A DNA stretch of 64,000 nucleotides from assembly GCA_945890715.1 (NCBI GenBank), contig CAMDCX010000003.1, positions 1 through 64,000 on the forward strand, in the 5' to 3' direction. A program made the translations under genes and the position numbers. Under the pieces are notes generated by a model. It saw nothing but the letters and a program-made list of their open reading frames with translations. It did not search any database and was not told where the DNA came from. The stretch comes from PVC group bacterium. Its GTDB lineage: Bacteria > Verrucomicrobiota > Kiritimatiellia > CAIKKV01 > CAITUY01. Each line of letters opens with the position of its first letter. Positions within the stretch are counted from its first letter, which is position 1. This document shows, piece after piece, positions 1 through 8,402 of this stretch.

Positions 1-71
1 AAGGCGCTCTAGCGGTGTGGCACACTCCGCGGACGCTCTTCGGCCGGGACCGATAGAATATTATGTTGAGT

Positions 72-85
72 CGCTGCCGGCAGCG
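72..85. repeat. 14-bp perfect palindrome CGCTGCCGGCAGCG in non-coding DNA
   Basis: Read directly from the sequence; self-reverse-complementary. Confidence 0.6.
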
Positions 86-143
86 TCCTGTGCCGGCATG
101 CGACTGGGCGACGGAACTGCACATAACCACTGCCTGAACATAA

Positions 144-175
144 TAAATCTTATGTGCAGCTGCACATAAGATTTA
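144..175. promoter_or_regulatory. 32-bp perfect palindrome TAAATCTTATGTGCAGCTGCACATAAGATTTA, candidate operator
   Basis: Both arms read directly; 16+16 bp with no loop; an extra half-site CTGCACATAA lies at 118-127. No T-run follows, so it is not an obvious terminator. Confidence 0.55.
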
Positions 176-260
176 CACCCATGTGGTAAAGGACATGCGC
201 AATCCTGCAAAAAGCCCACTGGATGTTTTGCGGTCTATCAAGATGGCATAACATATCGTT

Positions 261-278
261 TGCTTAAACTGTTAAGCA
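261..278. repeat. Inverted repeat TGCTTAA-ACTG-TTAAGCA
   Basis: Perfect 7-bp arms, 4-nt spacer, intergenic. Confidence 0.5.
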
Positions 279-365
279 TTGGCTGATATAGCGTTGGGAT
301 CAGCCGGTGTCTCGGGTGGCAGGGGTTCCTGAGCGGCTGGTCCTGTTGCGTCCACGAAGACTCGC

Positions 366-1061
366 TTACAGCGTCGGCTCTTCTGAGACACCAGGAACCG
401 GCTCCCCTTCTCTCACCACGGCAATTGGTTCTGGCACCAGCTCCGGCATAACAATCTCGGGCGCTGGTTGCGATACCTCAGGCACCGGCTCCAGCAGAAG
501 TTCACCGGGCGGCATACCCTGGCTCGCCATCTGAAGCCACCGAGCGGTGGCCAGACCAAGCTGGTTCACTGCCGACGGGCTACAGTCGGAAGGCAATCCA
601 ACCCCGGCTTTTCCGACCATAACGACGGGGCAGGCGATTCCTGGAAGCGGCAGGGCCCGCGCCGGGAAGATTGCCAATCCTCCAATGCCGTACCGCGCCA
701 AATTGGTGATACGGTCGACAGCCGCCGCCGAGTCCGCTGGCAAACAAATCACGAGGAGTCTGAACCCAGCCTGCGCGAGCGCGGGCTCCATGGCGGCAAT
801 GAGTCGCTCCGACCCTGGATAATCGGTGGTGATGGCCAGTCCCACCAGTGAATTGCGCCCGGCAACCATGTCCAAAGCGGAAAGACTCGGCGCGTAACCC
901 ATCTGGCGGATAGCCGCCAGGACCTTTTCTTGGGTGGCCCTGCAAATCCCATACTGTGACGCCCGGCCATTGACGACAGCCGAGACAGTCGCCGTAGATA
1001 CCCCGGCGACAGCGGCCACATCGCGCTGCCTCGCCCCCGCCTTTATTCGTTTCCTAGCCAT
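366..1061 (-). CDS. LacI-family transcriptional regulator, short (231 aa) with Pro/Glu-rich C-terminus
   Basis: N-terminal LacI HTH (QRDVAAVAGVSTATVSAVVNG...QEKVLAAIRQMGYAPS) followed by a partial periplasmic-binding-like core. Confidence 0.85.
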   Translation of the reverse strand: MARKRIKAGARQRDVAAVAGVSTATVSAVVNGRASQYGICRATQEKVLAAIRQMGYAPSLSALDMVAGRNSLVGLAITTDYPGSERLIAAMEPALAQAGFRLLVICLPADSAAAVDRITNLARYGIGGLAIFPARALPLPGIACPVVMVGKAGVGLPSDCSPSAVNQLGLATARWLQMASQGMPPGELLLEPVPEVSQPAPEIVMPELVPEPIAVVREGEPVPGVSEEPTL

Positions 1062-1077
1062 CTGAATCGATTCAGAT
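1060..1077. promoter_or_regulatory. Candidate LacI-family operator ATCTGAATCGATTCAGAT overlapping the lacI-type gene start codon
   Basis: Perfect 18-bp palindrome with central CG, typical LacI-family operator architecture (TGAATCGATTCA core). Confidence 0.65.
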
Positions 1078-1254
1078 CGCAGTTTTACCCGATTGGGTCA
1101 AGGGAAATTAGTCAGGGAGAACGGCTCCCACCCCCTTCATTTACACCCGGCACAGGGCGGGGAGATCTGTCGGGGGGAGCTCTCATAGCCACTCTTGTTT
1201 CCACCGCCGTCCCGTGATAGTGTAAATCCGAAATGTCGTAGGAGCGCGGACATT

Positions 1255-2985
1255 ATGGAAAACACAGAGTCGAACAGCCCGTCGTCATCGGTTGCGCGTG
1301 AAAGTTCCCGCACCATGCGCATCGACCTGACCCCTGACCTTCTTGAGGAAAAGAAGCTGGGCCGCGCTGCTACGGTCCCCCGGCGCCCGATCATCCGAAT
1401 CACAAAGGCCAAAGCCAGCAGCAGTATGATCGGCGACTCGGATTTCCAGCAACTCCTCCAGAATGTCTACGATGGCGCCGTCATCACGGATTATTCCGGC
1501 CGGATTGTGGACGCCAATGTTCGCGTCAGCCAGTTTCTCGGCCACGAACATGATGACCTCTGCCGCATGGAAGTCTTCGACCTGCTCTACGGAGCGGACG
1601 AAACCCTTCTGCCCATGATCCGGGAAAATCTGGCCAATACCCGCTTCGTGCTGCTCCAGTCATTTTTTGTCCGAAAAGATGGATCGGTCTTTCCGGCCGA
1701 AACCGCCATCAACCGCCTCTTCCTTTCCGGTCAGGATTATCTCTGCTTCTTTGTCCGCGATATCTCTCTGCGCCGGCAGGCCGAAGAACAACTGCGAACG
1801 GAACACACCGCCATCCAACTGGCTGGAAGCGGCATCGCCATCGCCGACCTTCAATCCCACCTGATGTACGGAAACCCAATGGCTCTGCGTATGTGGGGCA
1901 TTGAAAACCAGGCGGTCGCGCAAAAATTATCCCTGGCGGATTTGTTCAGTAACCCTGATCTCGGCCTCGCCATTACGGACCGGGTGGCAACCGGGGAGGC
2001 CTGGTGTCAGGAAGTTGAAGCGCGCCGAACCGACGGATCAACCTTCTATGTCCAGGCCGCCGCCACGGCCAACTTCAATACCGACGATGAACTGATCGGG
2101 ATCGTCCTCTCATTCAATGACGTCACCGAACGCAAGCGGGCTGAAGCCCAGCGCGAGCAGTATGCCGAACAGCTCCGCATCCGGAACAACGAGATGGAGG
2201 CCGACCTCGACATGGCCAGGGAAGTCCAACTCGCCCTTCTCCCTAAAACTTTCCCCACCTTTCCTCCGGAAGCATCCGCCGTCGAAAGCATTCTTAAATT
2301 CAACCACTTTTACCGACCCAGCACCACTCTGGGTGGCGACTTCTTCTACATCCTCCCTATTTCCAACCATCAGGCAGGACTGTTCGTATGCGATGTCATG
2401 GGGCACGGAATGCGCGCCGCCCTCATTACCGCCATCATCCGAAGCATGATGGAGGAATTGAAACCCATCGCAAACAACCCCGGACTGCTTCTTTCCCGTA
2501 TGAACAGGGAATTCATGACCATCCTGCGTGATGCCCAGGAATTCATGTTCGTCTCGGCGTCCTATGTCCTTTTCGACCTTGCCGCCAGACGTCTCTTGTT
2601 CAGTGATGCCGGTCATCCGAATCCGCTTCTGATCAACCGAATCCAGCGCACCGTCTCCCCGTTGCGAAAAAACAAGGAACCCCTCGGGCCCGCCCTCGGG
2701 ATTCTGGATAAACATGCTTACAAAACCATCGAACTTCCACTGAAGTCCGGCGACGGGGTTCTCATCTATACCGATGGCATCACTGAAGTCGAAGGGGCGA
2801 AACGTGAGGAATATGGCGTGGAACGGCTTTACGCCAGCGCCCAGCGGCATCTTGACTCACCGCCCGAAGCTTTGCTTCCCGCCATGGTGGCCGATGCCGA
2901 AGCCTTTGCCACCATTTCCGGGTTTGATGACGATGTCTGCCTCGTCATTGCCGAAGTCGCCCAACTGCCCGGCGAACAACCCTAA
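1255..2985 (+). CDS. PAS-PAS-SpoIIE (PP2C-type) serine phosphatase
   Basis: Two PAS-like segments (..VITDYSGRIVDANVRVSQFLGHE..; ..FNDVTERKRAEAQ..) and a SpoIIE domain (LGGDFFYILPI, CDVMGHGMRAALI, DAGHPNPLLI, YTDGITEVEG). Start chosen at ATG 1255 (upstream AGGAG); ORF track opens at 1195. Confidence 0.9.
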   Translation: MENTESNSPSSSVARESSRTMRIDLTPDLLEEKKLGRAATVPRRPIIRITKAKASSSMIGDSDFQQLLQNVYDGAVITDYSGRIVDANVRVSQFLGHEHDDLCRMEVFDLLYGADETLLPMIRENLANTRFVLLQSFFVRKDGSVFPAETAINRLFLSGQDYLCFFVRDISLRRQAEEQLRTEHTAIQLAGSGIAIADLQSHLMYGNPMALRMWGIENQAVAQKLSLADLFSNPDLGLAITDRVATGEAWCQEVEARRTDGSTFYVQAAATANFNTDDELIGIVLSFNDVTERKRAEAQREQYAEQLRIRNNEMEADLDMAREVQLALLPKTFPTFPPEASAVESILKFNHFYRPSTTLGGDFFYILPISNHQAGLFVCDVMGHGMRAALITAIIRSMMEELKPIANNPGLLLSRMNREFMTILRDAQEFMFVSASYVLFDLAARRLLFSDAGHPNPLLINRIQRTVSPLRKNKEPLGPALGILDKHAYKTIELPLKSGDGVLIYTDGITEVEGAKREEYGVERLYASAQRHLDSPPEALLPAMVADAEAFATISGFDDDVCLVIAEVAQLPGEQP

Positions 2986-3000
2986 ACACGGGCGACCGCC

Positions 3001-4815
3001 TTATCGGCTCCATTCGTTCCGATAGGGAATTTTGATGTCGTAGGTCTTACCCAGAGTCTTCAACTCGGTGAGAATGCCGGGTTGCTTCATGCGGTTGTGC
3101 TCGCCAATCAGGAAATAGGCTCGCTGCCAGGCCCACTGTGTCCGGATATCCGATGAGCCTTCCAGCGCCTTCGCCAGATCAATGTCAAAAACCATATCGC
3201 ACTGGATTTCAGCCGCCTGACCCGTCGCCTGAAAAACCAATTTTCCCGTGTTCCGGGGAACCCGCCCGAACAAGATCAACGGACGATCCATGTACAGGTT
3301 TGCCGTCAGCACCGGATAGGCCTCGCAATAGGTTTGGCCCGAGAACCTGAATCGCACATCCGACAAGACCGGCCGACTCACCTCGCGCGCCCGATTTTCA
3401 ATCACATCGGGAATATCCCACCGGCCCGTCTTCACCACAAAGGTGTCACCCCGGTTACGATAGCTCAACAGATCAAGCAGGTAGGCGTTGACCCCCGGAT
3501 AAGTTCCCACCGTAAAAACCGATACAGCCCCGCGGTTCACCTGACTGAATGCCTCAATAATCACCGAATGATCCGTCACTCCCGCCGTGGCCACGCCATC
3601 GCTCACCACCATTAAAATCACCGGCCGCCCCGACTGGCGGGGGGTCGCCAAAAGATCCTTCAGGGAATCAAAAATATCCGTGTTCCCCACCGATTCCATG
3701 CGACCGATAAAGTCCCGCGCTTGTTGCAGGGTATCCGGATTCACCGTGGCCCAGGTTTCGAAGCAGCGCGAGACAGAATCCCGGAATTCAACGACATTAA
3801 ACCGATCACCGGGTGCCAGCAGGTTAAGAGCCTTGAGCAGTCCCTCCCGGCAGAAACGAAGTTTCTGTTCGGTAATGCTTGCCGAACCATCCTGCACAAA
3901 CAAAAGATCCTTTCCCAGAACCGGCAATAGCTCCGTCGTCCTTCGCTTAATCTCAATCCTGCAGTAATCATAAAGGGGATCCATCGGGGTCCGGTAGAGA
4001 TACACCTCCGCCTTCAGATACTTCTCCAAAGCCTTGAGAATGGGAATGCGATCAGCATCCACCAGCTTACGCGGCTCCTCCCGAAGCGTGGTTTGCGGCG
4101 GCGGCACATCCCTCGCCGCACCAGAAAACCCCGCACTGGACGCGAGGTTTTTCCCCCAGGTGAACAGGGAGGGGTCATCAACCAGATAATAGGCGCCCGT
4201 CGAAGAAATCCCCCGCTCCAGAGACTCCCGACTCGCCGGGGCTGCAATATCCACCCCCTGTTTTTCGCGTGGCACCATCTGAATATACCGACGAGGCCGA
4301 CTGACGGCGGCATCATCCTTCACAATTGTCTGATTGATGCTCAAAATTTCCTGGCGCGGCTCCCACAGCAGGCGATCCACGGGAATCGGCTCTGCCAGTG
4401 TGCGTTGCTCCCCGATCAAGACCCCTGCCCCCACCTGCCGGGGCTCTACCGAGGATTCATCCAGAGATCGCCGAACCGTCGTCATCTCCGCACCAATTTC
4501 ACCGGCCACCGCCGTCCCCTTCGCGGCTTCCGGCTTGAACTTTGGCGGGCGCCGCTCCGACTCCGAGGTTTGTGCAACCACTTTGACGTCCTCTAACCGC
4601 AATGAAATCGGCTTCTCGCCTGATCGCCCCGGCTCGATCTTGTACGCGCTGATTCCGGGCAGGAACAAGATCAACAGCAGATGTAGCAGCACCGAAACTA
4701 CCACGGCCAGGCCATACCACATCACATTCCGCCGATGCAGCTGCCGGACAATCTCCACCGCACCCAACGGCTGGTTCTTACGGCGAAAACTCAGTTGTCG
4801 TGCAGAATAGTTCAT
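3001..4815 (-). CDS. VWA-domain protein with TonB-like N-terminal transmembrane anchor
   Basis: Complete MIDAS (DGSAS ... NTD ... VVSDG); N-terminal TM helix VVVSVLLHLLLILF containing SxxxH. Confidence 0.8.
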   Translation of the reverse strand: MNYSARQLSFRRKNQPLGAVEIVRQLHRRNVMWYGLAVVVSVLLHLLLILFLPGISAYKIEPGRSGEKPISLRLEDVKVVAQTSESERRPPKFKPEAAKGTAVAGEIGAEMTTVRRSLDESSVEPRQVGAGVLIGEQRTLAEPIPVDRLLWEPRQEILSINQTIVKDDAAVSRPRRYIQMVPREKQGVDIAAPASRESLERGISSTGAYYLVDDPSLFTWGKNLASSAGFSGAARDVPPPQTTLREEPRKLVDADRIPILKALEKYLKAEVYLYRTPMDPLYDYCRIEIKRRTTELLPVLGKDLLFVQDGSASITEQKLRFCREGLLKALNLLAPGDRFNVVEFRDSVSRCFETWATVNPDTLQQARDFIGRMESVGNTDIFDSLKDLLATPRQSGRPVILMVVSDGVATAGVTDHSVIIEAFSQVNRGAVSVFTVGTYPGVNAYLLDLLSYRNRGDTFVVKTGRWDIPDVIENRAREVSRPVLSDVRFRFSGQTYCEAYPVLTANLYMDRPLILFGRVPRNTGKLVFQATGQAAEIQCDMVFDIDLAKALEGSSDIRTQWAWQRAYFLIGEHNRMKQPGILTELKTLGKTYDIKIPYRNEWSR

Positions 4816-4858
4816 AATCAGCCCAATCCAACAGATCGATCAGATCCTATGGATCACT

Positions 4859-7183
4859 TTATTGCTTCACTTTCTTCGCCCATTCGCTTTCCGGGTAGCG
4901 TTCCTGCAATTCCTTTTTAGCTTTTCTGGAATCTTCCTTGCGCCCCATGACATCAAACGACTGGGCGGCCTCATACAGGCACTCGGGAACCAGCACAGGA
5001 TCATCGAACAGCACGGCCACACTCAGAAAATGACGGGAGGCACCTGCCGGATCCCCCTGAGCCTTCAAAGCCCGACCAATCCCCGCATAGGCCTTCACAC
5101 GAATGGGCAGCAGGATATCGGAGGCTGCCAGTGTAGCCGCCTCCTCGAACGCCCGCTTCGCCTTGGCCGCATCCCCTGCCGCCAAAGCTAATTCGCCCAG
5201 TTTCAACCAGGCCTCGGCCATAGCCTGGCTCTTGAAATCGATTCCCACCACCCGCTCAAACGCCTGTCGGGCTTCCTCGTTCTTTCCCTGCCCCAGAAGC
5301 GCCTTACCCTTGAGACACCAGGCAATTTGACGCCAGTTCCCTGATGTTGCACGGGTTGCCAACCAATCGGCAACCAGCCCCGCCTCAACAAATTCACGTT
5401 GATTAATCTGGTAATCGGCAAGCCACTCCGCCAATTCAGGCGGGAACTTTTCCCGCATTGGCGTCGCCATCAATCCCTGTAACAATGCCGCCGCCTCACC
5501 GGACTTTCCGCCACGCCGCTGCAACACCAGCGCCAATCGAAATCTGGCGCGCTGAACCAGCTCGTCCGCAGGCGGGGGGACCGCCTTCAAGGCCGACCTG
5601 AAAGCCATCTCGGCTTCCTCCAACTTTCCGTTTTCTTCCAGAAGGACCCCATTCCAGAACCGGGCATCGGCCCCGTATTTCGTTACCGGAAAGCGGGTCA
5701 ACAAGTCGCGCCACGTTTCCAACGCCTGGTCGTCCCGGCGCAGAAAAGTCTCCACCGTGGCTTTCTGATAAAGCGAATCTTCGACAAACGAACAGTTCGG
5801 GTATTTCTCAACCAGTCGGGCATAGGCGGCTACCGCCTGCGTGTGCTTCTGCGCCTTGCCCAGGCACGATGCCTGGGCGAAAACCGCCTGCGCCGCCAGA
5901 TCGTGCGTTGGAAATTCGGAGGCCAACCGCCCGAACATCTCCGAGGCCTGCAAAAAATCGCCTTTTTTCTGCAGCCCATGAGCCAACCGGTACAGGGCAT
6001 CACCCGCCAGAGGAGACGCAGGATACTGCTCCACCAAAAGCCGGTAATTCTGAACGGCACCGTCCTCGTCCTTCATCGAGGCATAGGATTCCGCCAGAAG
6101 CCAATATACATCCCGCCGGATTGACTCGTTTGAGGTCAGTCCCTTGGCCTGGCTGATCGTCTCCTGAAACCGGCCCAACTTGAAAAACGACAGAGCTCGC
6201 TCATAGGCCGCACTACCCGCCATCGCCCCCTGGGGATACGCCTTCAAAAGCTCAGCATAAGTGACCACCGCCTCATCGTTCTTCAAAAGTTGCCGCTCGC
6301 AATTCCCCTTGAGATACAGCCACCCTTCCGTTCTGCCACCCTCACAGAGCTTAAGGGCATCGGAAAACCGCCCGGCATGATACAACGCCCAGGACTGCTG
6401 AAGCCGCGCCTCGGCAACCCGGCTGTCGGAAGGAACCTGCGACGCCAACTCTTCATAAGCACGGGCACTCTGTTCATACTCCTTCCGGCCAAAGTGATAA
6501 TCTCCCAATTGAAACCAGGCTTCGGCCCTCACCCGCGGGGAGGCAACGTTTGTAGCCGCCAACCGATAAAGCCCGGCGCTCCGGTCACCCCCGGCCTTGC
6601 GATCCAGACCGGCCAGAGCCAGGGCGGCATACGACACAAAGGGAGTGCCGGGATATTTTTTTATCACCGCCTCATACGCCTCAACGGCCTCAGCCACCTT
6701 TCCCTGCTTCTCAAGCGCGGCACCCAGCGTGTAACGGCAAGCAGAGGCAAGATCCGGCGGCGGGGAGGAAGCCAGCATAGCCACGAGTAGTTGCACCTGT
6801 TCCAGACCCTGACCCGCCTGCTCCAGGAACTCCGCACGGCGCAAGCCAGCGCGATAGTGGAATTCGCCGTTTGGATAATCGTCATAGACCCGATGATAGG
6901 CCGCTTCAGCCTCCTGGAGCCGACCCAGCGCCCGGTAGCTCTCGCCCATGCGGTAGTAAACAGCTTCGCTCTCGCCCTTTTTGTCAGGATTCTGAGCTAA
7001 AAAAGCCTGATATTCCTTCAACGCCGTATCCCACATCCCGCGCGCATAAAGGCCGTCGGCGAATTGAAGCTGTTCCGCTGCATCGAGGGCGAAACACGGT
7101 CGCGGAAATAACAGAACAGATCCGATCAATCCGATGACTATGACTGATCGGGCAGATCGAATGCTGGAACGAACGTGTTTCAC
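4859..7183 (-). CDS. Secreted tetratricopeptide-repeat protein
   Basis: Signal peptide plus many TPR repeats (ALKEYQAFLAQNPD, AVEAYEAVIKKYPG, AVQNYRLLVEQYPAS...). Overlaps exbD by 4 bp. Confidence 0.85.
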   Translation of the reverse strand: MKHVRSSIRSARSVIVIGLIGSVLLFPRPCFALDAAEQLQFADGLYARGMWDTALKEYQAFLAQNPDKKGESEAVYYRMGESYRALGRLQEAEAAYHRVYDDYPNGEFHYRAGLRRAEFLEQAGQGLEQVQLLVAMLASSPPPDLASACRYTLGAALEKQGKVAEAVEAYEAVIKKYPGTPFVSYAALALAGLDRKAGGDRSAGLYRLAATNVASPRVRAEAWFQLGDYHFGRKEYEQSARAYEELASQVPSDSRVAEARLQQSWALYHAGRFSDALKLCEGGRTEGWLYLKGNCERQLLKNDEAVVTYAELLKAYPQGAMAGSAAYERALSFFKLGRFQETISQAKGLTSNESIRRDVYWLLAESYASMKDEDGAVQNYRLLVEQYPASPLAGDALYRLAHGLQKKGDFLQASEMFGRLASEFPTHDLAAQAVFAQASCLGKAQKHTQAVAAYARLVEKYPNCSFVEDSLYQKATVETFLRRDDQALETWRDLLTRFPVTKYGADARFWNGVLLEENGKLEEAEMAFRSALKAVPPPADELVQRARFRLALVLQRRGGKSGEAAALLQGLMATPMREKFPPELAEWLADYQINQREFVEAGLVADWLATRATSGNWRQIAWCLKGKALLGQGKNEEARQAFERVVGIDFKSQAMAEAWLKLGELALAAGDAAKAKRAFEEAATLAASDILLPIRVKAYAGIGRALKAQGDPAGASRHFLSVAVLFDDPVLVPECLYEAAQSFDVMGRKEDSRKAKKELQERYPESEWAKKVKQ

Positions 7184-7608
7184 GGCCCGGCTTTCTTTTC
7201 CACCAACCCCGTGGCGAAGGACACATTCCAGATATCGGCCTGCCTGCAGAAATCAAGGACCTTGATCACATGCTCGTAGTCGGTCTGCTTATCCGCCCGA
7301 AGCAGAACCGGCTGACCGGGAAACAATTCAACCAGGCGCCTGAGTAGCGAAGCCAGCTCAGGATCGCTCAACGTGCGGCCATTCACAACCGTCGCCCCGT
7401 TTTTCATGATGTTCAGGATGATTTCACCAGGAAGGCGTTGCTCGATCTGAGCCGATGCCGCGGTCGGCAGCTTGACATCCAACTCGGCCTCCCACTGCGT
7501 GAAAATCTGACTCATGATCGAGTAACAGAGCAACACGAGCAAAAAATCCACCATCGGCGCGATCTGGAACGCGATGGGGTTGGGCTGGTGCCTGCCTCGA
7601 AAGTTCAT
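7180..7608 (-). CDS. exbD: ExbD/TolR family biopolymer transport protein
   Basis: NPIAFQIAPMVDFLLVLLCYSI TM helix with conserved Asp; small periplasmic domain. Confidence 0.88.
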   Translation of the reverse strand: MNFRGRHQPNPIAFQIAPMVDFLLVLLCYSIMSQIFTQWEAELDVKLPTAASAQIEQRLPGEIILNIMKNGATVVNGRTLSDPELASLLRRLVELFPGQPVLLRADKQTDYEHVIKVLDFCRQADIWNVSFATGLVEKKAGP

Positions 7609-8348
7609 TTGCTCCTCTTGCTCAGAAGAATATTCATGACCTGGCCGGACGCCACCTCAAGCTCGGCAATCAACCGGGCCGCCCGGTTCCGGAAAAAGGC
7701 ATAGAACGCCATCGTCGGGATGCCGACAATCAACCCGGCGGCCGTGGCCACCAGCGCCTCACCCACGCCCGCCGCCAGCAACATGGGCTTGGCCTTTGTT
7801 AAATCCAGCGCCACCGCGTTAAAGGCGTGAATCATGCCAAACACCGTCCCCAAAAGCCCCACCATCGGAGACAAAACCGCAAGGTCGAAAAGATACTGGG
7901 TCTGACCCTGAATAATCAAAGCCTGCCGTCCGCCCTCTCCCTCAATGACATCCTTCAAGAGCGCCGGATCCGGCTTCTCATCAGATCGGGCATAATCAAT
8001 CGCCGAAACGGCAACCTCTGAAAAAGCGCAAGGCTTGTACCCGCAGGCGGATCGGGCATCAACCCACTCGCCCGTCTCAAGTTTGTCAAGAACGTCATCT
8101 CGAAGCGCAGGCGGAACCACCTGACTACGACGCAAAATAACGAAAAAGTATATCACCAGCGCCAGGCCGACTACCGACATCAGTCCAAGCACCACCATCA
8201 CCGCCCCCCCCCGGCTCACCATATCCAACAAAGGAACCTGTTGAGTGGCCAGAAGGTCATCCTTACCAGCCCCCTGTGAAAAGACGGCCGCAGACGATGC
8301 AAAAAACACAACGACAAGCATTGAGAAAACTTTTTTTATTTTGTTCAT
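7605..8348 (-). CDS. exbB: ExbB/TolQ/MotA family proton-channel protein
   Basis: LAVLSPMVGLLGTVFGMIHAFNAVA and GVGEALVATAAGLIVGIPTMAFYAFFRNR signatures. Confidence 0.9.
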   Translation of the reverse strand: MNKIKKVFSMLVVVFFASSAAVFSQGAGKDDLLATQQVPLLDMVSRGGAVMVVLGLMSVVGLALVIYFFVILRRSQVVPPALRDDVLDKLETGEWVDARSACGYKPCAFSEVAVSAIDYARSDEKPDPALLKDVIEGEGGRQALIIQGQTQYLFDLAVLSPMVGLLGTVFGMIHAFNAVALDLTKAKPMLLAAGVGEALVATAAGLIVGIPTMAFYAFFRNRAARLIAELEVASGQVMNILLSKRSK

Positions 8349-8402
8349 GGTTTCCCTTCCTCTGTTTCACTGACTTGAAAAGCATTGCCCTCAAGGGCTT
8401 TG

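Noticed and set aside
144-175. 32-bp palindrome as an intrinsic terminator
   Set aside because: No loop and no T-run on either side; better explained as a protein-binding site.
468-851. Plus-strand ORF opposite the LacI-type gene
   Set aside because: Antisense shadow; LacI HTH is unambiguous on the minus strand.
2110-2850. 246-aa minus-strand ORF opposite the SpoIIE gene
   Set aside because: Antisense to a clear phosphatase domain.
8349-8402. Possible terminator (AAGCCCTTGAGGGC) between argH and exbB
   Set aside because: 5-bp stem with a 2-nt loop and no proper T-run; argH and exbB may be co-transcribed.
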